The notes under the pieces: generated by a model
Databases searched by the model: none
Told to the model about the DNA's origin: nothing
Seen by the model: the letters and a program-made list of their open reading frames with translations, nothing else
Translations under genes and position numbers: made by a program
Part shown: piece after piece, positions 1-13,112 of the stretch
Layout: each line of letters opens with the position of its first letter
Numbering within the stretch: the first letter of the stretch is position 1
DNA from: Oenanthe sinensis
Taxonomy: Eukaryota; Streptophyta; Magnoliopsida; Apiales; Apiaceae
DNA length: 64,000 bases
Direction: 5' to 3'
NCBI GenBank assembly: GCA_028671895.1
Contig: CM053809.1
Span: forward strand, 37,919,501-37,983,500

Positions 1-16
1 TGAACTAGAAATTTAC

Positions 17-3000
17 CTCATCTTTTGGGTTCGACTCACTTTCCGGATTGAAAATTGCAGGATGAGTTTCACTGGGAGCCAACATATTGATAGGATATTC
101 AACATCAGGCCTTGGTCCACTTCCATGCCTGTCTAATGTATTAGAGAAAAACGTACAAAGTTCGGCAGCTATACTATCTCCAGACTGCATTAGTATATGT
201 CCAAGTTTTCGAGCCCCAAAAGTGAAAGCACTTTTTATTCGATAAAAATTTCCTACAAAGGCAGGAGAACTTTTGCATAAGCTTAAAAAATTGGAGAAAA
301 ACAAGAGTTCTCTAAATGTATGACCATAAGTTCGTAGCATCATAGCAAGTTCAGCAGCTCGAAATATAAAACATAATTTTCCAGAAAAAAAAGCACGTGA
401 TAATGTTTACACATGGAAGACACTATTAATCTTATATGTAATCAGATCATCGTGCTGACATATTTCTTATAATGCTTCAATTGTATATTCATTTCTCAAG
501 GACTTGAATCTATGAACTATGACAATAATCATATCTAAGGTATCAGTCAATTCAAATGCAACAAGAATTGGGTTGGTGAAGGAAAGTGTGTTCTACCTTC
601 ACTGACACTGCGGCCCAAGTTGTTAAATTTTTTCAGTGGATCGACTATGTTGAGATGCTTTTTGGGGAAAGCTCCCGTCTGCATTCCAACACCTCTTAAG
701 GGAACTGAAAATGCTTCCACGCAATGTCTATAAAAATCTTCAGTCAGTAACAACCCACCCCCAATCTTTTCAGGTAATTTAGCTGTGAAAGATATCATAA
801 AGGGAGCATCTTAATTGATAAGTAAAATATATAGTGTATGAATCAGTAGTTCCAGAAATCAGAAGATGTGTCTCACTCTCAAATTCTGGCAAGGACGAAA
901 GACAAACCGGACCACGTAAAGTGATGCAGTAGTTTTTCCAATCAAATTTACTATAATAGTCCAAAAATTTATATAGAACCTGAAATATTTGACAGAAACG
1001 ATGAAGTTAATTTACTGCCGAGCACATGTAGTACAACTTCAACAATCATTTATAAGAGCACTTACAGCTAATGGACCATCTAATGTTGAGTGGAAAACTT
1101 GAAAGATGTATAGGACCAAAGTCTCCAACGCATATGTCGATATCAATCCATGATGAGCACCGAGAATACGGCTTTCATAATAGCACCAAGCTTTAATCAG
1201 CAAGATGCTGCGTTTAAATAGATGATTGCTGCCAATGACACGATCAACCTGACATGAACAACATTAGAAATGGCATATCCAAAATAAATACAATTTCAAC
1301 ATATTGGAAGAGCTCAAGCTACAAATTATGCAAGGTCCAATAAATAACATGTAAACAACAAGCATAGCTCAATATAAATATATACCAATTTCTTTTAAAA
1401 GGTAATGGCACATATACAGGGACAGGCTAAGACCCAAAAGTCCAAATTTAAAAGGTAAAAGTCATATTTAACTTATATTCAAGACTTTTAAAAGATCCAA
1501 TCCCCCTTCAACATCTCCTAATTTTTTCCCTATAGTTCCACAGCTTCATAATTATGACTGATGAAATTAAATAGAAAGAAGGAACATTAACACACTTACT
1601 TATGACTCAAAAATCAACCAAAAGACCTTCCAAAACAAAATACACCTTGAATATATAATCCCAAATATCTTCCATAACAGCATATATGCCGACAATACAC
1701 TTCTGAAATTTTCTAACTATATACAGCTAGGCACTGTTGATTTTCAAGTTAATTAGCCACTGCAAATTTAAAAGCCTAGTGTTAGCTTTCCATTCTCTTC
1801 AATCTTCTTGATGACTCATGAGATGTCACCAGACACTCCAGTCACACAAACCCTAGTCCGCCTCACCCACACCCTAAAATTGCTCAGGTCAGAATACAGC
1901 ATATCTATACCATTCGGGAGCTGAGTTCCTTGAAAATATAGATTAAATTTTCAAGAATCTCAAAATGATGGCTAACATCTTCGCTCCCTTCTAAGATATA
2001 TTCGTGAAAACTTACAAAAGTCAGTTTACCTAGAAATATTTATAAAATATACTTTGAAGATAGTAACTTACTTGCTCAAGAAAGCAGAGTGTACATAGTC
2101 CTCCTATTTGATTAAATGATATATCCACCACGATATTCTGCACAAGGCACTTCACTAGCTTGACCTGATATTAAAGAATATAATATGCACAATCAATAAC
2201 CAGATAAACTATTCATAGGTTATAATTCCCCGATAAGGAAACAACACAATCAAGTAAATTTGGTTACATCATCCAAAATTAGAGAAATATTTAGAAGACC
2301 ATAAATATGAGTAAACTTAGTTGCAATAATTAGAAGCCAAGTTCCAAAAAGCATGAGATGTGATAATGCAAGCTTAATGAACAAAGTGTTCTGCAAAAAC
2401 TTTAATCACACACTAGTTATTTTTGGACCCCCTATTCCCACACAAGATGTTATCATGATTTCTTGTGTCCTGTATTTATATTTAAAAGAAAGTTAGGAGA
2501 CTCTGATATTTTTCTGCAAAGACATCTGAAGACACACACATATATATATATAGGGTTGGGTTATATGGAGACTGCAAAATATGTTTTTCTTGCAGTATAT
2601 ATATGGGCTTTAAGGTCTCCAATAAAAATCCGGTGTCCATGTACCTTTTCCATATATATATATTACCTGCCAATTACTTCAAGATTGAATATATGACGCA
2701 GTTTATGAAACACCAGAAAAAGAAGATAATCTAATTAGTTCATATACGAAGCTTAAAGTTGTTTCCGTTGTTAAAACACGCTACTAAAATTAATATATTA
2801 TTAGTCAAACAAAGCATAACTTGCAAAAGAAAATATGCTAAATGAGAAACCACTATCCAAACTGATGCAATCAAATGCAAAGATACCATGATTGCTAAGT
2901 TTACTGATCAAGTCAGGGGAAGATCATGGTGGCTAGTCAGACTAGCTGTTAGTCAAAATTTAAAGAATATCCGATATATAAATGTATGTATACACATGCA

Positions 3001-4938
3001 ATGACAAAAAACATGTATGTCATAAAACACAAATAAGTAATTAAAAGGTAATGTACTACATATCATGTGCATATAGATTAAACATTATGAAGTGTAAACC
3101 CTAAAGAATCGAAATTCCTGTCTTGCACCATTAGAAACCTTCCGTCAAATGCTACTCACCGTTGGGCTGCCTACTACTCCATGAGTGTGAAATATGATTA
3201 ATGGAGCTTCCATATTTCTGTTGCATCTTGATAGGAATAAGTGCCCTAACTACAAAGATAAATGTCTACAAAAAAATGATTTGACAATGAAGGTTTCCAC
3301 AACTCAAATGTCAAGTCAATATACATGTTGATATGAAATCAATTAATTCACTCTTCATTAATGCAGGAATCTTCAACAAATAAGTTCTCGTGTTTCTCTA
3401 ATACTATGACACTATTTATATAGTATATGCAGATACAATCAAGTAATACCATTACAACATTAAAAAGTTTCAAAAAAAAACAAAGATTGAGCAAACAAAA
3501 TATACGCTCCGATGAAAAAACACCTTCACCAGTAAATATAATTACCTCTGCATGAATTACGCGGATCTCTTTGACCTGGAACTCGGCATTGCTATCTTTT
3601 TCTTGTCTCTGAAGTTCTGAGACTATATCATTGGCCACTGCCTCCTCAACATTTGCACCAGCAAAAGCAGTCAAATCAATGTCCCCATCAGGAAGATATG
3701 TTTTTAAAGGGACTGATCCGTAAGGAAGGACCTGAAAAAAGTGGAATAGGAAATTTTATAAACTGTAGAAATTAACAAGGCTGATGGTGATGGCTCATAT
3801 GTTCTTAGTTTCCACTTTTGATTGCACTTTTAGAGTTCATTTGAGAAAAATAAAGTATTAAGAAACACAAAAAAATGATAAATACATACATGACAGGCAA
3901 CTACATGCAATGGAACTATAAAATACTAACAAACTATTATCTTAATACCAGTCCATGACATGGGTGTATCCTAACTAAATAACACATTGCAACTAAAAAA
4001 TGATACAAACAGTGCTTCAAAAGTTTTGTTTTTCTAAAACATTGTTATAAGATATGCGCATCGGCGCAATGCACAGTGAGGTGCATTATACCTGCCTCCC
4101 TTTGCCCTAGGCGATAAAACTAGAAAGAGGCGCACTTATAGTTATTAAAGTGAGTACGACAGAGATAAATTATCACTGCATTTAAGACAAAAGATAGCAT
4201 ACAAAATACAACTTGAATGTAGATATATACCAAACCGCATTTAAAGCAGGCTGTCTCTACAGCACAAAAATTAGAAGTAAACAGAGAATCCTACTGAACC
4301 AATACCTTATCCAAAGAAATTAAAAGGTATATCTGTAGCTTCATAATTACCACTCCACAACAGAAAGATTTTCTTAGAGATGGCACATTAAGGCCAAAGA
4401 CAGCATTCAAACAGTGTCTGAAAACTCAAAGAAACACAACCAACTTTAAAATAGTCTCAAATCCCCCCCCCCAAACCAAATATATAAATATATTAGGGGA
4501 AAGATAGTGCTGATATATGGGTTTCAAAAACAAGTAGCTCAGTTGTCTCTTTCAGCCAAAATGAGAAAATATTAATTGTATCAACAGAAGCGAATATACA
4601 CTAACAAAGACACAAGAAATAAACTGAGGTGATATGAATAAAAACATTAGAGTCATACAAGAAAACTACTATACAAATAAGATTGACATTAAATTGATAA
4701 TTGGAAGAAGGGGTTAAATTTAGACCTCAACACGACAAAATCTTTTAATGATGCTGTGAATAAAATTGATGACTTGAATCCTTTTTCTATCAGAACGAAT
4801 AGTAGGCTGAAGGCGAGAAATGATGTCCCGGGTAGTTGTATCTGCTACACCCCAGCTTTGAACACTTATTTCAGATATGGATGGGTTTAATTTTCCTTCT
4901 TCTGTTGAGAACACATTTGGTTCTTGAAGATTCCCCAT
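17..4938 (-). CDS. PAP/OAS1-type nucleotidyltransferase family protein (partial, 3' end off window)
   Basis: Seven exons read in frame on the minus strand: 4938-4726, 3731-3546, 2164-2072, 1248-1066, 979-877, 782-597 and 252-17, all with GT-AG borders, giving 400 residues before the gene leaves the window inside an intron at base 16. Exon 2 carries the nucleotidyltransferase signature: a Gly-Ser pair (residues 76-77) followed by DGDIDL (86-91). A third acidic residue in VVDISF (D147) completes a likely metal-binding triad. The later exons (YESRILG, a TYALETLVLY helix, SKFDWKNYCI) match the PAP/OAS1 substrate-binding half of plant poly(A)-polymerase/terminal-uridylyltransferase-like proteins. 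The family adds nucleotides to RNA ends, but the substrate of this plant clade is not established. The start is the only ATG in this frame at the conserved exon; the codon before it is TTG. No frame breaks were seen. Confidence 0.88.
2552..2654. mobile_element. Short MITE-like remnant in intron 2 of the nucleotidyltransferase gene
   Basis: The stretch starts with GGGTTGGGTTATATGGAGAC and contains an ATATGTTTTTCTTGCAGTATATATATG core. It ends with GGTCTCCAATAAAAATCCGG. The same words recur in the better preserved 183-bp element at 58275-58457. It lies in the 994-bp intron between 2164 and 3546 (well, downstream of exon 3 in genomic order) and is probably spliced out. Boundaries are approximate and no target duplication was resolved. 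Confidence 0.4.
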
Positions 4939-5200
4939 CAATCAAACTCAAAAGCATTCAAAAACTTTCGGGTTTTTTTAGATGACCCAGATTTAATCTG
5001 GGTTTACAAGATTGAAATCTAAGTTATGTTTCTATCTGGGGTTTTGTGTTTTGAGGTTTTGGGGAACACGAGCGGGCTGAGAGGGGCCAAGGTAATAAGA
5101 GCGAGTGTGTGTATGTGTGTGTGTGAGAGAGAGAGGCGATATAAACCACGTTTGCAATTTCACTTGACCTTGGCCCCCTTTTTAACGTAGGGATTGTCAA
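4939..5200 (-). promoter_or_regulatory. 5' leader/proximal promoter of the nucleotidyltransferase gene
   Basis: On the minus strand this precedes the ATG at 4938. It contains a compound GT/GA microsatellite (5104-5136, read as CT/CA on the transcript strand), typical of plant 5' leaders. No clear TATA box could be assigned, so the extent is approximate. Confidence 0.4.
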
Positions 5201-6300
5201 TTTATTTATATACGAGTATCTGCAACCTATTTTGTTTCTTAGGTTTCTTTTGGTAAATGTACGCTACTTATGTTTGTATCGTATGTTTATTTACGCCAAC
5301 TGTATCTGGACATGATTGTGCACCGTATCTTACTATCTACTGCATAACTAATCTTTTAGATTTTCTTATTTCCTTTTCCTTTTTCTTTTTTGAGTATTGT
5401 AGTAACTATTTGTAAATTAAATTAAATATCAGCACTTTTATATTTTTCACATATATTAATTAATATAAAGTATACAAAAATTATTTCTTTTAAATGTAGT
5501 TCCAACTTATTATTTCTCAAAAGATTTTTCGCAATTTTTTTTTGATCAATCGTCAAATAAATACAATAGTCAATTAAATATATTTTATTTAAAAATTGTA
5601 TTGGAGAGATTCTGATTAAAAAATCTATTATTTTACATTTTGTAATAAAAACATATTTTTACTATTTTTACAAAAAGGTCGGAAAAGTTACTCATATCAT
5701 TTATTTAAAATTAGATGTAACCTTTCAGTTATTTAATTATATATATAATTATAATAAAGACAAAACTATCCTCTACGTGAGGTTAGACTCAAATTCAATA
5801 CAAAATTGGAATGACAATTTTATAAAATTGAAATCAATTAGAATAAGACATGTGGCATTTGAGAATTTTTTTGAGAAATTTGTTTGATTATCTAGTATTA
5901 CTCTTTTGTAAATATAACAATACCCCTGCATTTACATAAATATCCATATGTAATTATTGTTTTTTGTTTTAACTTCGTGATACTACCTGAGAATGATCTC
6001 AGGAGCATCAAGCTTATTAATAAATTAATAAAGAAATAAAAATTTAGAATATAAAATACTCACCTATTGAATTTTATTTATAAAATATCTTCAAGCAAAA
6101 TAGATAAATTTATAATTAAACTTCATGACTCATTATAATTTTTATATCTGACAACTGACGAGTAATATATAAACTAGGTACAAATAGCAGGAACACAATG
6201 CCCCTTATTTTCTGTGATTATCATAGTTCACATTATTAATTATTTTTTCCTTTTCCAAAGATTTTTTTGGTAACGCAAATTTATTCAAGACATGGAGGAT
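5201..6300. other. AT-rich intergenic stretch, no gene seen
   Basis: No ORF with recognisable coding content was seen on either strand. The stretch is long runs of A and T, including a TTAATTAATATAAA-type sequence near 5455-5470. It is the upstream region of the nucleotidyltransferase gene. Confidence 0.6.
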
Positions 6301-6308
6301 GTCTCCAT

Positions 6309-7118
6309 TAAAGGTGGTCAAACGGGCGAGTCGACTCGCCCCAACTTGCTAGTTGAGCTCGTCTCGGACGCTTGGAACCGGGCCGTGTCACGAACCGGCT
6401 TAAGAATCGTGCCGTACACGAGTTAGGATGAAAAAACCGTGCGGCTCGCGAAACTCGTAGTAAACCGCCACGTGACGGAACCGGCACGTCCGCCACGAGT
6501 TGAAAGCAGAATTTTTTTTTTTAGTTTTACACTGTATTTATTTATAAATTATGTTTTATAAAATAATGTTTTAAATTACGATTTTCCTTCCATTTTATTT
6601 GAAGTTATATAAAAAGGTAGTTTTATAAATCATGTTTTAAATTTTTAAATGAATATTTAATATCTCAAATTTTTATTTACAAGAAAAAGTAATTCATAAA
6701 CCACATAATAAACACATTAGTTAAATTATTTAAAAATATTCGTATAATTTATTTCTTTTAAAAAAAAAAAAAAAAACTGGCCAATTAATTCAACTAAAAT
6801 GAGTTGGATAATTTACTAATCATTACTCAAACATTACTTTATTAGTCTTTGTCATTGTCAAGTGTCAACGTCAGTAGTCTAACTCCCCCGCCAAAACTCG
6901 CATCGGCCCGCCAAACCGCAACTCATGAAACTTAAACATTGGAATAAAAAAAAATTAATAACACAACCGTCAACTCGCCTAACTCGTCGTGATGTACCCA
7001 AGTTTAACTTTTATTGAATCGGCCCAACTCAGCACGGCTCGCCTATAGCCGCGTGTTGTGCCCGAGTCACGAGGTGGCCAAACCGGTTCGCCACGGCACA
7101 CTCGTTTGGCCACCTCCG
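6309..7118. mobile_element. Non-autonomous hAT-type element, 810 bp
   Basis: The ends are inverted repeats: the left reads AAGGTGGTCAAACGGGCGAG, and the reverse complement of the right reads AGGTGGCCAAACGAGTG. The flanks are GTCTCCAT (6301-6308) and GTCTCCGT (7119-7126), a 7/8 match to an 8-bp target duplication as expected for hAT. Both ends are GC-rich (CGGCTCGC, CCGCCACG words), while the middle (6500-6880) is very AT-rich. It encodes no transposase. The same terminal design is found in the element at 29195-30251. The outermost 2-3 bases differ between the ends, so this copy is older. Confidence 0.75.
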
Positions 7119-7599
7119 GTCTCCGTGCATCGTATAATGTGACCGTTTGGATTTCTTAAACTCAAAGTAAGCTACTTATTTCATATATTTTTTTACGTAT
7201 TTTCATTTTTTTTAAAGATAAATATTTATTTTAGAATTTTAAAACCAAATATTATCTTCAAAATAAAAAATAAGTTATTTATTTTCAGAAAAAGTACATA
7301 CATATCTACTTTTTTCCGAAAACAAAGACTTATTTCCGGAAAATAAATGCGACCAAACAGGGCCAAAAGAACTCCATGGCTGTCAGCAGAGAAGGTTTCT
7401 AATATAAAGAAATAAACTCTAAGCAGAATATTCTTATCAGCAACTGAGAGTGAACCCGATAAAAACAATGTACATATATAAACCCAGGGCTCCACCACCA
7501 TTGAGAGTTAGCATGAACATACCACAATACCTATCTTCTATACTTCATGTAAAATGACTTGAAAACAGGAAAATTTAAGCTTTGTAACTATCAAAAACC

Positions 7600-9734
7600 T
7601 TAAACACTAGATTTTCGAATGATTGAAGATGACAACTTTCGACCCCTTTTATCGAATTCTTCCGAAGAGAGAGTGGATGAACAACTTTGAGGAGGAAGAG
7701 GAAGAGGAAGCGGCCGTCCCAATGGTCTAGTTGGAGAAATACATAATCTGGCCTTTTGTGATGAAGAGAAACTTAACTGGGGCCCTGGTGTAATGATCCC
7801 ATTCAGGCTTGGCGATTTAGACATGTTTTTGCCACCGATTGATCCTGGCTCTTGCAATGGAAATAGGGATATATATTTTATTTGTTGTATTACTTTGAGA
7901 TGTTCAACAATGGCCCACATGGTTGGCCTTTCTGAAGGATCTGTCTGAAGACATCTTTGAACTATATCAGCCACCAAACGTGCTGCCTTGACTGGGAACC
8001 GCCCTCTGAGCTGAGGGTCCATGATCAATGACAATCTACCATCATCTGATAAATATGGCCGACTCCACTTAACCAAGTTTCTCTCCTCCTTGAGATGATG
8101 GTTGTCATGGTTTCTCCTACCTGTAAGCAATTCAAGAAGAACAATACCAAAACTCCAGACATCGCTCTTAGGTGTGAGCAGCCCTTTATTTTGTACCTCC
8201 ATCAGAAGACTTGCCGGTGCCTGAACATATGCCCAACATGGAAATTTAATAACCAAGGATATAGGGAGTTGTCAGATTCTGCTGAAATCAAGTTAGCAGA
8301 AACAGTTGAGCTATATCAGCGAACTCTTTACTATTTCAGTAGTCCCAGTAATCTCATTGAGATGCAATGACTTGGGGACTAAAAAATACTTACAACTGAG
8401 TTGCTGAATATGTCTGTCTCAGGGATGTGGCTTACGCAACCATATCCAGATAGCTTTGCACTATAATCTTTGTCAATCTGTATATTCCCAGTCGAAAACT
8501 CATTGAACATTGCCTGACATAATGAATATTCATTCGAGGAAAAGGTCATTGTCCAAAACAAAGTTACATCCATAAAGTTGTTAATCCAACTAATTCAAAT
8601 AAATTGCAATATTCAAGGTAAAAATAGAAGTTCCTGTTACCTGGAACGGTCCATCTTCATGCAGAAAGGCCAGACCTTTTGCAGCACTTGTAGCAACTTT
8701 CATTCTGGCAGGCCAGTCTAATATAGGACCCGATCTTCCATACAATAGTCTGTCTAAGCTTCCATGATGTAACCTCTCATACATTAGCATCCTCCATTCG
8801 GATCCCTCGCCAGCATGAAAGCCAAGTAACTTACAAAGATAAGGGTGTTGCAAACTGCCAAGTGTATGCACCTCCTTTAAAAATTCTTTCAACCCCTGCA
8901 TACACACATCAATAGTAAGACAACATCAGTCAATTCCATAATGATTCAAATATAAAAACCTACAAGAGAATTAGTGACAAAACATATATCATAGATTTGG
9001 CAGGTAAGAACATACAGTAACAATATATTGCAGCAAAGAATACCTATCTATCAGTGCAAATAAAGCAACAAAAAACTCTTCTCTTGACAAAAAAAAAGAA
9101 GCAGAAAAATCTTATAATGAACTAAAGGTAAAATATATAAAACTGAAAACATTAAATAACATTCAAAAGAATGAAAGTTTCATATTGCCTGGCTTGATGG
9201 ATTAAGGCGAGTAACAGTGGCTTCAAATTTCCTGAAGCCAGAACTGTCATCTCCAAAGGTTGCTCTAAATATCATGGAAGAAAGACCCCCTGACAGACAT
9301 CGCTCTGGACAGAAATTATTACAGGCAGTCGCAAGTTCTTCAAATGAGAAGTTCCTTAGTATTCCCATAGATGGAAGGGATTGAGGCAATGTGGAAGGCA
9401 GTGAAAGAGGTAATGCTGGAGGCAATGGCAGTGGACCAGCTATATTAGGAGGGCCATTGGCATTCAAAACTTTGAAACTCCCCAGATTCTTCAGAACTGC
9501 AGCATTTTGAGGTAAGGGGAGGGGAAGGGGTTGTGGATTTGGGTTCTGACGTTCTTTCATTGATCCAAATTGACTCTTTGAGACTTCCTGTTCCTCATAA
9601 TCAATTGAGTGAGCATCTTGCTCTGCTGTATCTATGCTGGAAGGTGCAGATAAAGCCCGTCGTCTTGTGTTCGTTATGTTGTTATTCGGCTCCGACCTCT
9701 TCTTCTTGCCCTTTAAAACTTTAAAACATCCCAT
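7600..9734 (-). CDS. RLCK-type protein kinase homologue, predicted pseudokinase (513 aa)
   Basis: Exons 9734-9189, 8895-8641, 8513-8394 and 8220-7600 join in frame. The N-terminus MGCFKVLKGKKK has the Gly-2/Cys-3 pattern for N-myristoylation and palmitoylation plus a basic patch, as in membrane-anchored receptor-like cytoplasmic kinases of class VII. Residues 65-122 are rich in Pro-Leu (PLPLPLP runs). The kinase-like domain starts near residue 127 (NFSFEELATACNNF). The glycine loop is degenerate (SGGLSS). The VAIK lysine is Thr175 (ATVT), the HRD motif is FNE (270-272), and the DFG Asp is Gly290 (SGYG). The structural motifs SDVWSFG and LLELLTGRR are kept. The reading frame is intact throughout, so this looks like a maintained pseudokinase, probably a scaffold or allosteric partner, rather than a decaying gene. 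Intron 1 has a GC donor (CAG|GCAATA at 9189/9188). The partner and pathway are unknown. Confidence 0.87.
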
Positions 9735-11045
9735 CTTCAGCTCAGGACTCCAAGCAGTAGACCTGCATCAATGTTCCTGTCAAAGAGATGTTGAGAGTAT
9801 GCATATTAGGACACACAAATGTTAAAATATAGAAAGGCTTTTCGGCAAGATAACAAATATATTTACCTAAATCAAAATTTTCAGTTGAAGTTTAAAACTT
9901 CTTCACAATAACATTTATCACCTTAACGTTGAATAATGTAATATTAAAAAAAATGTTTAACAGGAAATTTGTGTCTAGAAAGTTCATAACCAAAGCATTA
10001 ATTCTTTTCCATATGAAAAAACAAACTATAAGATAGGTTCATAGGTAAGACAACTAAGAAAGCCGATCATAATACGACAAAACGTGTGTATCATCAATAA
10101 GGGAAAACAATTCTGAATCAGTTATCGCGAAAGTTATGTACCCATGAGATAGCGAGAGAGACATATAAAAGACACTGAAAAACCCATTCATAAAACGACA
10201 AATCTTGTGTATCAATAACCAGAAAAGGATTCTAAATTAGTTATCGTTATATATACCGTACCATCCGTAAAGATTTCAAGTAACCAAAAAATTGCAAATA
10301 ATCAGACTCTAAGATATCTTGCAAAGAAAATGCACAATCTACAACAATATGATGCAACTAGAAACTCCCTGTTGCAGAAAGAAGAGCCTGGTTTTGTGAA
10401 TTTAATGTAACGATGATATTAAGAGTGACTGGTTTTATATAATTTTGAAGTAGAATAAAATTGTTAAAACAAGCTTCATGAGACATTGTCACGATCAATG
10501 AAAGGTGGATATTTAGTATTAGATATAAATTTTATACATAAACAGGCAGACATATAGACATGATACACATTCAGGAATGATATAGCATGTAATCATCCAA
10601 ATCCAACCAAGAAGATAACCAAATAACATGGATGAATTTAATAACAAATGATCATTTTTAAAACAAGCATATTTTCCCACAACATTTCTCTAAAGATGAA
10701 ATGACAGATTGTTTCTAAGCAATGAACCCCAATTGCCAAAAAGTTAAACAAACATGATATAAATTAAAAAAGGGAAAAAAAAGGGAAGAGAAGAAGGTTA
10801 AGAAAAAACCTGAAAGGCAGAGGTAGTGAAAATGTTGGGGGCAGCACAGCAGTGTTGTAAAGATTGCAACTTTCTGAAGAAACAGAGTGTATGAGTAATA
10901 AATAAATCAAATTTAAAAATAGAATTGAAGGGAGCAGATAAGTGAGAGCGATATAGAAATGACGAAAGAAAGAGTTGAAACAAGTCAAAAGTATACTACT
11001 ACATTACTCTGCTGATGGGGAGAGAGAGAGAGAGAGAGACAAGCA
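9735..11045 (-). other. 5' leader region of the pseudokinase gene, probably with a leader intron
   Basis: Upstream of the ATG a plausible acceptor (TTGATGCAG, around 9766) and a plausible donor (TTTCAG|GTTTTTTC, around 10811) suggest a ~1-kb intron in the 5' untranslated region. A (GA)n tract at 11020-11039 reads as a CT tract on the transcript strand near the likely start of transcription. There is no coding support in this stretch. Confidence 0.4.
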
Positions 11046-13107
11046 CTAGTCAAAGAAATAAAAAGAAAAAGAACTCCTCTTTGATACTTCCAACTCATTC
11101 ATACCCTCTCACCTCGTATGGCAATTTCAGATTTATATGAATTTACTATTTTGGATCGTATCTCTGATTTAATCAATTATTGTACGGGTATAAATTATAA
11201 ACAATCCAACTTGAACTCGGGTCAAATATTATCCTTTCGTACCTCACGTTTGTTGTTATTGTATTTAAAAAGTTTAAAATTTTAAATGTATTTACTTTAA
11301 ATTTTAAAAATTTATTAAAAGACAATAGTATTCGGTGAAAATTTTAAAATATTCATTAAAATTTGAGGGATTTAATTTTAATTTTAAAAAATTGTATTAA
11401 AATTTAATGATATTAAATTTAAGTTTTAAAATATTTATTAAAATTTGATGTATTCAATATTTATGAATTTTTCAACTTTATAAAATAATTTAATTTTTAA
11501 TAAATTTCATAATATTTTTTTTATAAATTTTAGAATATATTTAAAATGTATGAGATATTGAAATTTTTTATCTAAAATTTCTGGTACGCATAATTGTTTT
11601 TGGAAAAACAAACATCAGACTTGTTAAATCGCTACAGAGTGTATCAATTTAATCTGGGTTCAGTCTAAAACAATGCACTGCAATCTGCATACATATGTAT
11701 ATACCTGCTACGAGTACATTATATACATACATCCCCCTTTATCTCCAAGCTTTTTCAAATGATTTTTAGACTTAATTATCGGTTCAATTCAAAGAGAGTC
11801 AAAGTATATAAAATAAAGTGTATGGATGGAGGAGGGAGGATTCTTATGTTTGTATTTATATAGTACAACTGTAATGTGTAAGTAATAAGAATGGATATCC
11901 CGTGTGGTCAAAGTAATCCCTCAAATACGTGGCATGTTGGACCCACCACATAAAGACATGCCTATATTTCTCTTGTTTGCTCTCGATTTTAGGATGTTTG
12001 AAACGCATTAGACCCATAGTTTCCGTACATATAATTTCATTTTATTAATTATCAGTATAGTATAAGTATTAATGGTTATTTTAGAAATTTATTTATAAAA
12101 TTATAATAGAAATAAGATAGTGGACATGTATTATATAATAATTATTTTTACAAATGACTACTAATTTGGGACCTAAGAAATAATAATAATTTAATTTTTT
12201 TTATCATTTTTGTATTATTTATCTTACAAGTCAGATGTTTTTCTACTCTTCATTTTTTTAAATAAAGTTAAGGTTGCACATACTACCCTCCTAAAAATAC
12301 AGTATTTGATAAACGGTAGTTTGATTTGGTTTATATATTTATTAGGGAACATGATTTGAATAAAAATATTAAAATAGAAGAAGAGAAAATTTTAAAATAA
12401 TTTTTTTATAATCTTTCAAAATATGAAGAAAGTTTTCATATAATTTTTTAAAATTCTCTCCTATGTTCCTTTTTTCAAACTTTCTTTCTTGTTCTATAAA
12501 AAAAACACAAGTATGTATTAGGAAATTAAAGAATTAACTTCATTTTTTTGTTTCATTTCCCCTCTCTCTCCCATTCTCGTCTTTTTTTCAATAAAAATCT
12601 TAAGAACACAAGTAAAATTAAAAAAGTGAGATATTTTCCATTATAAATATCTTGAACTTAAATATCCTTTAATTCATTTTATTCTTATAAAAAATAATTT
12701 AATTTATTCTTATTTTTTATAATTTGTAAAGCTTGGAAAGACGACCGGACCCTTATAAAATTTAGTAAAACAAAAGTCATATATATATATATAATTATTC
12801 AGTTATATATATAGTCCGTTTAGATATAAATAGTTTGATTATAATTTATATTTTTTGGCATTTTTTCACTAAGAAAAATATTAGCTAATATATATTACAA
12901 ATGGTTATTTTTAAAATATTAACTCTCGTTTTTTTTAAAAATAAAATATTAATTTAAGATATATTTTGTCAAAATTTTAGAATTATGAGGTGCATTTTGT
13001 CATAAATCATAATTGAATAAATCATTTCTATTTTACCCCTGTTAATTTGGTCAAAAGGGTGCAAAGTGAAATGAGTTTGAAAATTAGAGATGCAATATGT
13101 CAAGAAA
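11046..13107. other. AT-rich intergenic stretch, no gene seen
   Basis: No convincing coding sequence. It includes T/A-rich pseudo-repetitive text (11270-11560, repeated TTTAAAATTT-type words) and a short TA run at 12780-12791. It is the upstream region of the pseudokinase gene. Confidence 0.55.
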
Positions 13108-13112
13108 CATAG

